Origin: Kineosphaera limosa NBRC 100340
Lineage (GTDB): Bacteria > Actinomycetota > Actinomycetes > Actinomycetales > Dermatophilaceae
Assembly (NCBI RefSeq): GCF_000298215.1
Contig: NZ_BAHD01000015.1
Coordinates: 1 to 64,000 of the forward strand
Direction of reading: 5' to 3'
Length of the DNA stretch: 64,000 bases
Shown here: positions 1 through 8,669 of the stretch, piece after piece
Numbering within the stretch: position 1 is the stretch's first letter
How the letters are laid out: every line of letters starts with the position of its first letter
Program-made: the position numbers and the translations under genes
The notes under the pieces: model-generated
Seen by the model: only the letters and a program-made list of their open reading frames with translations
Told to the model about the DNA's origin: nothing
Databases searched by the model: none

Positions 1-210
1 GCACCGGGATAGAGTGGCGATGCTGGTTCTCCCGCCCTCGGGCGGGAGTCGTAAGAGGGAATCCGGTGTGAATCCGGGACTGCCCCCGCAGCGGTGAGTG
101 GGAACGACCGCCGTATTACGCACTGGGACGACCACCTGGGAAGCGACGGCCAGTAGGAGCCCGATCGGCAGCTCGATCGACGTGCCCGCGAGTCCGAAGA
201 CCTGCCAGTG
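1..210 (+). promoter_or_regulatory. Cobalamin (AdoCbl) riboswitch
   Basis: The core pieces of a B12 riboswitch are present in order: GGAATCCGGTGTGAATCCGG at 59-78, the GACTG/CGCAGCGGTGAG segment at about 78-98, the CACTGG and CTGGGAAG segments at 121-142, and the B12 box AGTCCGAAGACCTGCC at 191-206. The closing stem can form between GCACCGG at the window edge and CCAGTGC near 206-212, with one mismatch, so the element starts at or just before base 1. It precedes an uncharacterised small gene at 332 and then mutAB. Such elements normally switch genes off when adenosylcobalamin is plentiful. Confidence 0.9.
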
Positions 211-331
211 CGTCGCGCTCCCGCGCGGCGCGCCCGCACTCACCGCCTCGAGGGACGGCGCGGCTGCTGTGCGATGCCGGAGCGTCGCCAGGGTTCGCGC
301 AGCTCCCGAGAGCAGCATTGGGAGGTCTGAC

Positions 332-790
332 ATGTCCGCCGTTCTCCTCACGTCGCACGGATCCGCGACGCTTCGCCGTTACGACGCCATGGGTGTCGCG
401 GCCCTCTCCGAGCACCTTGAGGCGATTCACGCCTCCGCGCTCGCCCTGCCCGACCGGTTGTTGGCGGCCGGTGAGCAGCCTGGTTTCGCCCTCATCACGG
501 CCGCGCTCGATGCCCGGCTCGTGGGCTTCGCGGCGAGCGCGCAGCACGACCACCTGCTGCGCATCGACCCGATCGTCGTCTCGAACCAGCTGGACACCGG
601 GCTGGCGCACGACATCGCGACCGAGCTCGTCGCCGCCATCCTCGCCGAGAGCGACCTGCCGTGGGCCGACGTCGCCGTCACCCATGACTCGTTGGCGTTG
701 CCGGTGCTGTTGCGCGCCGGGTGGCGGCCCACGTCCGCCCAGAACGGGTCGGGCCTATTGGTCCTTTCGGGTGCGCATGCGGTCCCATAG
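332..790 (+). CDS. Uncharacterised GNAT-like protein downstream of B12 riboswitch
   Basis: This gene encodes 152 residues. The ATG at 332 is chosen because GGAGGT lies 6 bases upstream; the open frame continues upstream through the riboswitch but is not expected to be translated there. I do not recognise a named family. The C-terminal part (about residues 125-145, PVLLRAGWRPTS then a beta-strand-like LLVLSG) resembles the end of GNAT acetyltransferase folds, and the middle contains LDARLVGFAASAQ, like a GNAT beta-hairpin. The usual acetyl-CoA loop (RxxGxG/A) is not evident, so this is either a very divergent or an inactive GNAT. It is the first gene after a cobalamin riboswitch, so a role linked to B12 status is inferred. 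A hairpin separates it from mutA. Confidence 0.7.
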   Translation: MSAVLLTSHGSATLRRYDAMGVAALSEHLEAIHASALALPDRLLAAGEQPGFALITAALDARLVGFAASAQHDHLLRIDPIVVSNQLDTGLAHDIATELVAAILAESDLPWADVAVTHDSLALPVLLRAGWRPTSAQNGSGLLVLSGAHAVP

Positions 791-792
791 TC

Positions 793-812
793 TGCCGTGA
801 AAGGCCACGGCA
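793..812 (+). terminator. Small hairpin between riboswitch gene and mutA
   Basis: TGCCGTG (793-799) and CACGGCA (806-812) form a 7-bp stem with a 6-base loop just after the stop of the riboswitch-linked gene. There is no U-tract. It may partly uncouple that gene from mutA. Confidence 0.35.
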
Positions 813-868
813 CGCGCCCTGCCTGATCCTCTAATCGTCATCCCTGCACGCGAAAGGCAAGAGCGAAC

Positions 869-2794
869 GTGACCTCCGTGGACGAAACCGATGACATCAC
901 ACCGTCGCTGGCAGACGGCTTTCCCGAGTTGAACCACGAGCAGTGGCAGGGCTTGGTCGCCAAGGTGCTCAACCGAGGGCGCCCCGCCGACCGGGCGTTC
1001 GACGGTCCGGCCGCCGAGGCCCGGCTGCGCACGAGCACGGTCGACGGCGTGGCCATCGACCCGCTGTACGAGCCCGGCGATCAGATCGCGCCGACGGGGC
1101 ACCCGGGCGTCATGCCGTTCACCCGGGGCAGCGGCTACCGGCCGGCGCACGTGCCGTGGGGGGTGCGGGCGCTCTACGACGATCCCGACGCTGCGGTCAC
1201 CCGTAAGGCGGTCCTGACCGACCTCGAGCACGGCGTCACGTCGTTGTGGTTCGAGGTCGGTGAGCACGCGGTGTGCCCTGAGGATCTGGGCGCGGTGCTC
1301 GCCGAGGTGCTCCTCGACCTGGCTCCGATCGAGGTGACGAGCGCCTCCGATCAGGCCGCGGCGGCGAACGCGCTGCGCGCAGTGTGGCGCGATCGCGGTC
1401 TGGTGACCCGGCAGGCTCGCGGCAACCTCGGGTTCGACCCGCTGGGCCACGTGGCGCGCACGGGGGCGGCGTTCGAGCCCGAGCCGATGCTCGCGGCCGC
1501 GGCCGACTGCGTCGCCGACTACCCGCAGGTGCGGGCGATCTCGGTCGACCTGCGGCCCTACCACGACGCGGGCGCCGGCGACGTGGAGGAGATCGCGTTC
1601 GCGGTCGCCACCGGCGTCGAGTACTTGCGGCTGTTGGAGCAGCACGGCATCGACCCGGCGAGCGCGTTCGGGCAGATCGAGTTCCGCGTCAACGCGACGG
1701 CCGACGAATTCGTCACCATCGCCAAACTGCGGGCGTTGCGCCGGTTGTGGGCCCGCGTCGGCGAGGAGTGCGGGGTGCCAGCAGCGCAGCGCGGCGCCCG
1801 GCTGCACGCCGTGACGTCGTGGCGGATGCTCAGCCGCGACGACCCCTACGTCAACATGCTGCGCACGACAATCGCCTGCTTCGGTGCGGCGGCGGGCGCG
1901 GCCGAGGCCATCACCGTGCTGCCGTTCGACACGGTCATCGGGCTACCCGACGCGTTCAGCCGCCGCATCGCCCGCAACACCGGCATCTTGCTCGCGGAGG
2001 AGTCCAACGTCGGTCGCGTGCTCGACCCGGCCGGCGGCAGTTGGTACGTCGAGACGTTGACCGACGAGTTGGCCCGCGCCGCGTGGGCGATCTTCGGTGA
2101 GGTGGAGGGGTCCGGCGGCATGATCGACGCGGTCGCCTCGGGTGCGGTGCGCGAGCGCATCGACGCGACCAGCAAGGAGCGCGACCGGCGCCTGGCCACC
2201 CGCTCGTTGCCGTTGACGGGCGTCAGCATGTTTCCCCAGGTCGATGAGCAGCCACTCACGCGCGTGGCCCGATCACCGCGACCGGAGGGCGACGGGTTGG
2301 TGCCGCGCCGCGACTCCGAGATCTTCGAGGCGTTGCGCGACCGCTCGCTGGCGCACGCCGCGCAGCACGGGCAGCCGCCCGCAGTGTTCCTGGCCTGTCT
2401 CGGCCCGCGGCGCGAGTTCGGCGCCCGCGAGACGTTCATCAGCGCGCTGCTGGCGGTGGCTGGGTTGGCCACTCCGCGCAGCGAGGGCGGTACCCCCGAA
2501 GAGATCGCCGCCCAGGCCAAGGAGGCCGGCGCGCGCGTCGCGGTGCTGTGTTCGTCGGCCGGGCAGTACGCCGAGTCCGGCGGCGCTGTCGCCGCCGCGC
2601 TGCGGGACGCCGGCGTCGAGCGCCTGTACATCGCTGGCAACGCCAAAGAACTCGGTGACGACGCGGGAGTCGTCGACGACGCGCTGTTCGCGGGCATGGA
2701 TGTCGTGACCGCCTTGACGTCGATCCTCGACCTGCTCGGCGCACCCGAGACCGCTGACAACCCCGACCTCGTGACGGCCAGGAAGGACGCCTGA
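869..2794 (+). CDS. mutA: Methylmalonyl-CoA mutase small (beta) subunit
   Basis: This is the non-catalytic subunit of the heterodimeric adenosylcobalamin-dependent mutase that converts (R)-methylmalonyl-CoA to succinyl-CoA in propionate metabolism. It has 641 residues, the usual size. The N-terminal TIM-barrel-like part is recognisable ([21 protein letters not shown] near residue 90, and a [31 protein letters not shown] stretch near 370-400 that parallels the large subunit). The C-terminal Rossmann domain lacks the DxHxxG cobalamin ligand motif, as expected for MutA. The start is GTG at 869. Its stop overlaps the mutB start (TGATG), so the two are translationally coupled. Confidence 0.96.
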   Translation: MTSVDETDDITPSLADGFPELNHEQWQGLVAKVLNRGRPADRAFDGPAAEARLRTSTVDGVAIDPLYEPGDQIAPTGHPGVMPFTRGSGYRPAHVPWGVRALYDDPDAAVTRKAVLTDLEHGVTSLWFEVGEHAVCPEDLGAVLAEVLLDLAPIEVTSASDQAAAANALRAVWRDRGLVTRQARGNLGFDPLGHVARTGAAFEPEPMLAAAADCVADYPQVRAISVDLRPYHDAGAGDVEEIAFAVATGVEYLRLLEQHGIDPASAFGQIEFRVNATADEFVTIAKLRALRRLWARVGEECGVPAAQRGARLHAVTSWRMLSRDDPYVNMLRTTIACFGAAAGAAEAITVLPFDTVIGLPDAFSRRIARNTGILLAEESNVGRVLDPAGGSWYVETLTDELARAAWAIFGEVEGSGGMIDAVASGAVRERIDATSKERDRRLATRSLPLTGVSMFPQVDEQPLTRVARSPRPEGDGLVPRRDSEIFEALRDRSLAHAAQHGQPPAVFLACLGPRREFGARETFISALLAVAGLATPRSEGGTPEEIAAQAKEAGARVAVLCSSAGQYAESGGAVAAALRDAGVERLYIAGNAKELGDDAGVVDDALFAGMDVVTALTSILDLLGAPETADNPDLVTARKDA

Positions 2795-5022
2795 TGAGCA
2801 CCATCCCCCGGTTCGACGCCGTCGACCTCGGTGACGGCAACCCGCCGTCGGACTCCGCGCAGCGCTGGGCCGACCTCGTCGAGAGCAACGCCTCGTACAG
2901 CAGCGGTTGGCAGACGCCGGAGCACATTCTCGTGCCGCCGCTGTACACCGATGACGACCTGGCCGGTCTCGACTTCTTGCAGACCGTGCCGGGCGCGCCG
3001 CCGTTCCTGCGCGGCCCGTATTCGACGATGTACGCCAGCCAGCCGTGGACGATCCGCCAGTACGCAGGGTTCTCGACCGCGGAGGAGTCCAACGCGTTCT
3101 ATCGGCGCAACCTCGCGGCCGGGCAGAAAGGCCTGTCGGTCGCGTTCGACCTGGCCACGCACCGCGGCTACGACTCCGACCACCCGCGGGTCGCCGGCGA
3201 CGTGGGCATGGCCGGCGTGGCGATCGACTCGATCTACGACATGCGCACGCTGTTCGACGGCATCCCGCTGGACCGCATGAGCGTGTCGATGACGATGAAC
3301 GGCGCGGTGCTGCCGGTGCTGGCGCTCTACGTCGTCGCCGCCGAGGAGCAGGGCGTGAGCCCGGCGCAGCTCTCGGGGACCATTCAGAACGACATCCTCA
3401 AAGAGTTCATGGTCCGCAACACCTACATCTACCCGCCGACGCCGAGCATGCGGATCATTTCCGACATCTTCTCGTTCACCAGCGCGAACATGCCGCGGTT
3501 CAACTCGATCTCCATCTCCGGCTATCACATGCAGGAGGCGGGGGCGACCGCCGATCTCGAGCTCGCCTACACGTTGGCGGACGGGGTGGAGTACATCCGC
3601 GCGGGCCGCACCGCGGGCCTCGATGTCGATGCGTTCGCGCCGCGGTTGAGCTTCTTCTGGGCGATCGGCATGAACTTCTTCATGGAGGTCGCCAAGATGC
3701 GGGCGGCCCGCCTGTTGTGGGCGCGCCTCGTGCGCGATTTCGACCCCAAGAACGACAAGTCGATGTCGCTGCGCACGCACAGTCAGACCTCGGGCTGGTC
3801 GCTGACCGCCCAAGACGTGTTCAACAACGTCATCCGCACGTGTATCGAGGCGATGGCCGCCACGCAGGGGCACACGCAGTCGCTGCACACCAATGCCCTC
3901 GACGAGGCGATCGCCCTCCCGACGGACTTCTCCGCGCGCATCGCCCGCAACACTCAGCTGTTCTTGCAGCAGGAGTCGGGCACGTGCCGGGTCATCGACC
4001 CGTGGGGCGGCAGCGCCTACGTCGAGAAGCTCACCGGTGACCTGGCGCGTCGCGCGTGGCAGCACATCAGTGAGGTCGAGGCGGCCGGCGGCATGGCCAA
4101 GGCGATCGAGGCCGGCATCCCCAAGCTGCGCATCGAGGAGGCCGCGGCCCGCACGCAGGCCCGCATCGACGCCGGGCGGCAGCCGGTGATCGGCGTGAAC
4201 AAGTACCAGATCGAGGGCGACGAGCCCTTGGAGGTGCTCAAGGTCGACAACGCCGGCGTGATGCGCAGCCAGCTGGCCAAGCTCGAGCGGCTCAAGGCCG
4301 AGCGCGACGACGAGGCGGTGGCCCAGGCGCTGGCGCGGCTCACGCACGCGGCGGCCAACCCGGGCGGCGACAACCTCATGGCGTTGATGATCGACGCGGC
4401 GCGGGCCAAGGCGACGGTCGGTGAGATGTCGGAGGCCCTGGAGCGGGAGTTCGGGCGGTACACGGCGCAGATCCGCACGATCAGCGGGATCTATTCGAAG
4501 GAGGCCGAGGGCGTGGAGGCGGTGGCGCAGGCGCGCGACCTCGTCGCGGAGTTCGAGAAGTCGCAGGGTCGCCGGCCGCGCATCCTCGTGGCCAAGATGG
4601 GCCAGGACGGGCACGACCGCGGGCAGAAGGTCATCTCGACGGCCTTCGCCGACCTCGGTTTCGACGTCGACGTGGGCCCGCTGTTCCAGACCCCGGCGGA
4701 GGTCGCGCGGCAGGCCCTGGAGGCCGACGTGCACGTCGTCGGGGTGTCGTCGCTGGCCGCGGGGCACCTGACCCTCGTGCCGGCGCTGCGCAAGGAGCTC
4801 GACGGGCAGGGGTTGGAGGACCTCATGATCGTCGTCGGCGGCGTGATCCCCACCCAGGACTTCGACGAGCTGCGGGCCGCCGGTGCGGACGAGATCTACC
4901 CGCCCGGCACGGTCATCACCGAGGCCGCGGTCGGTCTGCTGCACCGGCTGCTGGAGCGACTCGAGGGTGACTCGGTTGGCGACTCGACCGGCGACTCGGC
5001 CACCAGCTCGGCGACCTCCTAG
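2794..5022 (+). CDS. mutB: Methylmalonyl-CoA mutase large (alpha) subunit
   Basis: This is the catalytic subunit of methylmalonyl-CoA mutase, 742 residues. Visible hallmarks are the active-site [16 protein letters not shown] segment near residue 75, [14 protein letters not shown] near 130, the [12 protein letters not shown] loop near 328, and the C-terminal B12-binding domain with the lower-ligand motif DGHDRG (about residues 606-611), followed by SSLAAGH and VVGGVIP. The ATG overlaps the mutA stop by one base. The last 20 residues carry a GDS-repeat tail ([13 protein letters not shown]), a low-complexity extension beyond the fold. Together with mutA and the following GTPase it forms the B12-dependent propionate route. 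Confidence 0.97.
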   Translation: MSTIPRFDAVDLGDGNPPSDSAQRWADLVESNASYSSGWQTPEHILVPPLYTDDDLAGLDFLQTVPGAPPFLRGPYSTMYASQPWTIRQYAGFSTAEESNAFYRRNLAAGQKGLSVAFDLATHRGYDSDHPRVAGDVGMAGVAIDSIYDMRTLFDGIPLDRMSVSMTMNGAVLPVLALYVVAAEEQGVSPAQLSGTIQNDILKEFMVRNTYIYPPTPSMRIISDIFSFTSANMPRFNSISISGYHMQEAGATADLELAYTLADGVEYIRAGRTAGLDVDAFAPRLSFFWAIGMNFFMEVAKMRAARLLWARLVRDFDPKNDKSMSLRTHSQTSGWSLTAQDVFNNVIRTCIEAMAATQGHTQSLHTNALDEAIALPTDFSARIARNTQLFLQQESGTCRVIDPWGGSAYVEKLTGDLARRAWQHISEVEAAGGMAKAIEAGIPKLRIEEAAARTQARIDAGRQPVIGVNKYQIEGDEPLEVLKVDNAGVMRSQLAKLERLKAERDDEAVAQALARLTHAAANPGGDNLMALMIDAARAKATVGEMSEALEREFGRYTAQIRTISGIYSKEAEGVEAVAQARDLVAEFEKSQGRRPRILVAKMGQDGHDRGQKVISTAFADLGFDVDVGPLFQTPAEVARQALEADVHVVGVSSLAAGHLTLVPALRKELDGQGLEDLMIVVGGVIPTQDFDELRAAGADEIYPPGTVITEAAVGLLHRLLERLEGDSVGDSTGDSATSSATS

Positions 5023-5030
5023 GCAGCCTC

Positions 5031-6053
5031 GTGGCAGACCCTTACGACGTCGACATCCTGGTCGAGGGAGTCCTCGCGGGCCGGCGGTTGCAGCTGGCCC
5101 GCGCCATCACCCTCGTCGAATCGTCCCGACCCGACCACCGCCAGCGAGCCCGGCTGCTGCTGCAGCGGCTGCTGCCGGCCGCCGGACAGGCCGTGCGGGT
5201 GGGCATCTCCGGGGTGCCCGGCGCGGGTAAGTCGACCTTCATCGACGCCCTCGGTAGCCGCCTGGTGCGGGCCGGGCACAAGGTGGCGGTGCTGGCCGTC
5301 GACCCCAGTTCGTCGCGCACCGGTGGCAGCATTCTCGGTGATCGCACGCGGATGGCCGAGTTGGCGGCCAGCGACAACGCGTTCGTGCGGCCCTCCCCGT
5401 CGGGCGGGCAGCTCGGCGGGGTGGCGCGCGCGACGCGGGAGTCGATGACGGTGCTGGAGGCGGCCGGCTTCGACGTCGTCATCGTCGAGACCGTCGGGGT
5501 GGGCCAGTCCGAGGTGGCGGTCGGCGACATGGTCGACACGTTCCTCATGCTCGCGCTGGCCCGCGCCGGTGACCAGCTGCAGGGCATCAAACGCGGCATC
5601 CTCGAGCGGGTCGACGTCATCGCGGTCAACAAGGCCGACGGTGACCAGGCCGGCGAGGCCCGGGTGTGCGCCCGCGAACTGCGGGGCGCGATGCGGCTCA
5701 TGACGGGGGACTCGGCGAAAGCGCCGGAAGTTCTGACCTGCAGCGCCCTGACCGGAGACGGTCTGGACGAGGTGTGGGAGAAGGTCACCGCGCACCGCGC
5801 AGCCCTTGTCGAGGCCGGTTCGCTGGCGCAGCGTCGGGCCGACCAGCAGCGCTCGTGGTTGCACACCCTCACGGAGAGCGAACTGCTCGACGCCCTGCGC
5901 TCCTCCCCGCAGGTGCGCGCAGCCCGCGCAGAGGTCGAAGCCGGCATGACCGACGGCACCGTCAGCGCGCCTGAGGGCAGCCAGCGACTCATCGAGACGT
6001 TTTACGCAACCGTCCGAGCGGTCGACCCCCGACGAGCACATCGGCCTGAGTGA
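5031..6053 (+). CDS. meaB: Methylmalonyl-CoA mutase-associated GTPase MeaB
   Basis: This P-loop GTPase of the MeaB/ArgK (LAO/AO ATPase) family protects and reloads the B12 cofactor of methylmalonyl-CoA mutase. Its length is 340 residues. The Walker A motif is GVPGAGKST near residue 63. The family signature AVDPSSSRTGGSILGDRTRM follows at about 88, then VETVGVGQSE near 154 and the base-specificity segment NKADGD near 200. It starts with GTG 8 bases after mutB, in the same operon. The older name LAO/AO transport ATPase reflects a historical misassignment. Confidence 0.95.
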   Translation: MADPYDVDILVEGVLAGRRLQLARAITLVESSRPDHRQRARLLLQRLLPAAGQAVRVGISGVPGAGKSTFIDALGSRLVRAGHKVAVLAVDPSSSRTGGSILGDRTRMAELAASDNAFVRPSPSGGQLGGVARATRESMTVLEAAGFDVVIVETVGVGQSEVAVGDMVDTFLMLALARAGDQLQGIKRGILERVDVIAVNKADGDQAGEARVCARELRGAMRLMTGDSAKAPEVLTCSALTGDGLDEVWEKVTAHRAALVEAGSLAQRRADQQRSWLHTLTESELLDALRSSPQVRAARAEVEAGMTDGTVSAPEGSQRLIETFYATVRAVDPRRAHRPE

Positions 6054-6068
6054 CCCGGCGTGGGTCGT

Positions 6069-6350
6069 TCACGTGGTGCTCCGCAGGCGGGCGGTCAGCT
6101 CGAGGCCGAGCACCTCAAGGAGGGGCCGCAGCTTGTCGAGGCGGATCGTCGCCTTGTCGTGTTCGACCGCGCGGACGAAACGCTCCGAGACTCCCGCCAG
6201 GTCGGCGACTTCGGCCTGGAGGAGCCCGAGCTCGAGTCGGCGGCGGCGCACCTGCTCACCCAGGGTGGGCGCCGACTCGCCGGCGCGGGGGTTGTCGGCT
6301 GACTTGTCGTCAGCCGTCTGCTCCCTCGGAGTACCGCCCTCGCCCATCAC
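6069..6350 (-). CDS. HipB/Y4mF-like XRE-family DNA-binding protein
   Basis: A 93-residue protein with a disordered, charged N-terminal 30 residues and then one HTH_3 domain (TLGEQVRRRRLELGLLQAEVADLAGVS... through LEVLGLELTAR). The C-terminal arrangement is that of HipB/Y4mF antitoxin-type repressors. The SD GAAGGGAG precedes the ATG at 6350. It points toward meaB, and no HipA kinase gene lies on either side: downstream is the convergent meaB, and upstream, beyond the operator-like palindromes at 6369-6501, is an iron-sulfur protein. It is therefore an orphan regulator that probably represses itself through those palindromes (inferred). Confidence 0.85.
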   Translation of the reverse strand: MMGEGGTPREQTADDKSADNPRAGESAPTLGEQVRRRRLELGLLQAEVADLAGVSERFVRAVEHDKATIRLDKLRPLLEVLGLELTARLRSTT

Positions 6351-6368
6351 GCTCCCTTCGTTGGATCA

Positions 6369-6501
6369 GCACGATCGTGCCGATTTGCCAATGATGTCCG
6401 TTCAGTCGGGGCGGATACAAGGTTGAGCGGCACGATCGTGCTGGTTCGGTGGTCAAGTTGGTCGTCAACCGCGAATCGCCCGCAAACCGGCACGATCGTG
6501 C
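6369..6501. promoter_or_regulatory. Array of three identical 12-bp palindromes (candidate operators)
   Basis: The perfect palindrome GCACGATCGTGC occurs at 6369-6380, 6430-6441 and 6490-6501, with start-to-start spacing of 61 and 60 bp. The nearest copy is 18 bases upstream of the XRE gene start. I did not see the 12-mer elsewhere in the window by eye. Repeated palindromes next to a HipB-like gene are typical of autoregulatory operators. Confidence 0.7.
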
Positions 6502-6550
6502 TGATTCACACTGCCGTGCTGCCCGATGCCTGCGCTCCTCCCCGGAGGGG

Positions 6551-7294
6551 TCAGGCCGACTGTTGCAGGACGCAGTCGCCGCAGATTGCCTGACGGTCTG
6601 CGGCGAGGCGGTAGATGAGGCAGCAGCTGCGGCGGCGGTAGCCCGCGCCGCTGCGGGTGCTGCCGCCGTCGACGCGGGGGTCGCGCAGAGTGTCGTCGGC
6701 GGCGGATCGGGCGGCGCTGGCCAGGTCGGGTCGGGCCCGGGCGACGCTGTTTGCGGCGCCGTTGGCGGCCGAGCCGACGTTGCCCCAGGCGACCGCCTGC
6801 CCCAGCCGATGCCGGTCGGCCATGAGCACCGTGAGCGCCTCGACTCCGATGGGGATGCGATCGGGCACCGACCCCGCCTGCGTGCCGGAGGTGGGTGCCG
6901 GCCGGGCCACCACCGACAGCGGCACCGGGCCACCCAGCACGTCCTGCCACCAGATGGACCCCGGGTCGGGGTCGATGTCGAGCGGCTCGGGCAACGGTAT
7001 GGCGCGGGTCGCGATGACGGGGGCCAGCAACCGCGCGACGATTCCCAGGTGTGCCACCGACGCCGCAACACGCGCATCGATCGGGCCCGCCGCGCCGGCC
7101 GGTCGGCGCTCCCCGAGGGCAGCGGCGACGGCGGCAACTCGCGCCTCGATTGCGTCCGCGCGCGTGAGTAGGTCGGTCAGCGGCAGCCAGGGCGGTGTGG
7201 GCATCGCGTCGTCGTCGTGGGTCTCGACCGCAACGAACGGACCGAACACACAGAGTTCGTCGCGCAGCACGCGACCAGCTCTGTCGGGGGTCAT
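6551..7294 (-). CDS. FhuF-like (2Fe-2S)-binding protein
   Basis: A 247-residue protein. The ATG at 7294 (MTPDRAGRVL) is preferred; the frame is open a further 43 codons upstream, toward the riboswitch. The C terminus has RRSCCLIYRLAADRQAICGDC, i.e. a CC-x12-C-x2-C pattern matching the 2Fe-2S site of FhuF-type ferric-siderophore reductases (E. coli FhuF has CC-x10-CxxC). The preceding region resembles the alpha-helical FhuF/IucA-like fold, with a Trp-rich segment (SIWWQDVLGGPV). A role in reductive release of iron from siderophores is the family expectation; here it lies between an orphan regulator and a B12 uptake operon, so the substrate is unproven. Confidence 0.75.
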   Translation of the reverse strand: MTPDRAGRVLRDELCVFGPFVAVETHDDDAMPTPPWLPLTDLLTRADAIEARVAAVAAALGERRPAGAAGPIDARVAASVAHLGIVARLLAPVIATRAIPLPEPLDIDPDPGSIWWQDVLGGPVPLSVVARPAPTSGTQAGSVPDRIPIGVEALTVLMADRHRLGQAVAWGNVGSAANGAANSVARARPDLASAARSAADDTLRDPRVDGGSTRSGAGYRRRSCCLIYRLAADRQAICGDCVLQQSA

Positions 7295-7416
7295 GGTCGT
7301 CAGGTTACGCGGGAGGGCCGCGCACACTCGGGCTTCGGCAGTACTGGAGGGAGCTGAGGTAGCCGCTTTCCCGCGCCGGTCGAGGACCTGACCGAGGCGG
7401 CCGTCTGCTACCGTTT

Positions 7417-7577
7417 CGGCCACCAGCCGCCCGAATGGGCCAGGGAATCCGGTGCGAATCCGGGACTGACGCGCAGCGGTGAGGCAGACGGTCGAGACAC
7501 GACGTCACTGGGGTCACACGACTCTGGGAAGGCGTCTCGCGCCGGATGAAGCCGAGTCCGAAGACCTGCTGGTGACC
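7417..7577 (+). promoter_or_regulatory. Cobalamin riboswitch upstream of btu operon
   Basis: A second B12 riboswitch. The core GGGAATCCGGTGCGAATCC is at 7443-7461, followed by GCGCAGCGGTGAG near 7471-7483, CACTGGGG at about 7506, CTCTGGGAAGG near 7522, and the B12 box CCGAGTCCGAAGACCTGC at 7552-7569. The closing stem is CACCAGC (about 7421-7427) with GCTGGTG (7568-7574). It sits 70 bases before the btuF start, so it should repress B12 import when the cofactor is abundant. Confidence 0.92.
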
Positions 7578-7647
7578 GCCTGTAACACGCAGGCGCGACC
7601 GATTCCGAGCCTCGCGACGCAGGCTCACGATCGCCACGAGGTACCTC

Positions 7648-8663
7648 ATGTCTCGACTTTCCCCACGCGTTCCCTTTCTCTGCGCGAGCGCGCTGGCTAC
7701 CCTCCTTACGCTCAGTGCCTGCGCCGGAGCCCCCGAGAGTTCCGGCGCCGCGAACACCGGCGCTGCCGCGACGACTTCGGCCGCCCCGGTGTCTTGGACA
7801 ACTGTGGCGAAAAGGTCACGGTCGACACCCCTCCGCAGCGGCTCGTGACCCTGAACCAGGGCGCCACCGAGGTCGCCCTCGCCCTAGGCCTGGCCGATCG
7901 GATGGCGGGTACGGCCTACCTGGACGACGCCGTGGCAAGTCAGTACCAGCAGGCCTACGACTCGATCCCGGTTCTCGCCAAGGAGTATCCGAGCAAGGAG
8001 CAGTTCCTCGCGGCCACCCCCGACTTCGCCTACGCCGCCTACTCCAGCGCCTTCACCGACAAGGCCGTCGGCACCCGCGCCGAGCTGAAGACCGAGGGCA
8101 TCAACACCTACATCAGCCCCTTCGGTTGCCCGAAGGGCACCCCCAAGGCTGACGCCACCTTCGACAGCGGCTGGGCCGAGATCACCGATGTCGCCACCAT
8201 CTTCGGCGTGCCCGACAAGGCGCAGCAGGTCATCTCTGAGCAGCGGACCCAGCTTGAGGAGGTCAAGGCGAAGAAGGCCGGGGAAGGCCTGAAGATCTTC
8301 TGGTACGACTCCAACACGCAAACACCCTTCGTCGGGACTGGCGGCGGCGGGCCGCAGCTCATCGTCGACGCCGTCGGGGCCACCAACATCTTCGGCGACG
8401 TCAAGGACTCAGGCTGGGCCGACGGCTCCTGGGAGAAGGTCGTCGCAGCCGAGCCGGATGTCATCGTGTTCGCCGAGGCGTCGTGGAGCACCGCCAAGGA
8501 GAAGCAGGACTACCTGGCCGCCGATGCCACGCTGAGCCAGTTGGCGGCGGTGCGCGACAAGCGCTACGTGGTCGTCCCCTTCTCCGAGACCACCCCCGGC
8601 GCCCGCCTCGTCGACGGCGCGGCACACGTCAGCGAGCAGCTCGCGCAGCTACCGGCCCGCTGA
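7648..8663 (+). CDS. btuF: Cobalamin ABC transporter substrate-binding lipoprotein (apparent frameshift)
   Basis: A periplasmic-type binding protein of the BtuF/FepB family. The ATG at 7648 begins a lipoprotein signal peptide (FLCASALATLLTLSAC, lipobox LSAC). The mature domain (DNCGEKVTVDTPPQRLVTLN... to LAQLPAR) continues in another frame. Adding one C to the C-run at 7784-7787 joins the two as ...TTSAAPGVLDNCGEKV..., giving 338 residues. So either the gene carries a 1-base deletion in a homopolymer or the sequence has an error there; the rest is intact. The long downstream frame is also open upstream to 7479, but that part overlaps the riboswitch and has no signal peptide. It is the first gene of the operon with btuC and btuD. 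Confidence 0.85.
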
Positions 8664-8669
8664 CCGCCC

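Noticed and set aside
1846-4944. A minus-strand open frame of over 1000 codons opposite mutA/mutB
   Set aside because: It lies entirely antisense to well-conserved genes, is Arg/Leu/Asp-rich low-complexity sequence, and is an expected by-product of GC-rich codon use. Many similar frames elsewhere were dismissed for the same reason.
6369-6501. Three repeats considered as a CRISPR-like array
   Set aside because: The repeats are only 12 bp, perfectly palindromic and separated by about 48 bp, with no cas genes. They fit operators better.
7479-7790. Upstream extension of the long btuF frame as an N-terminal domain
   Set aside because: This part overlaps the riboswitch and encodes no recognisable protein. 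The genuine signal peptide is in the other frame from 7648.
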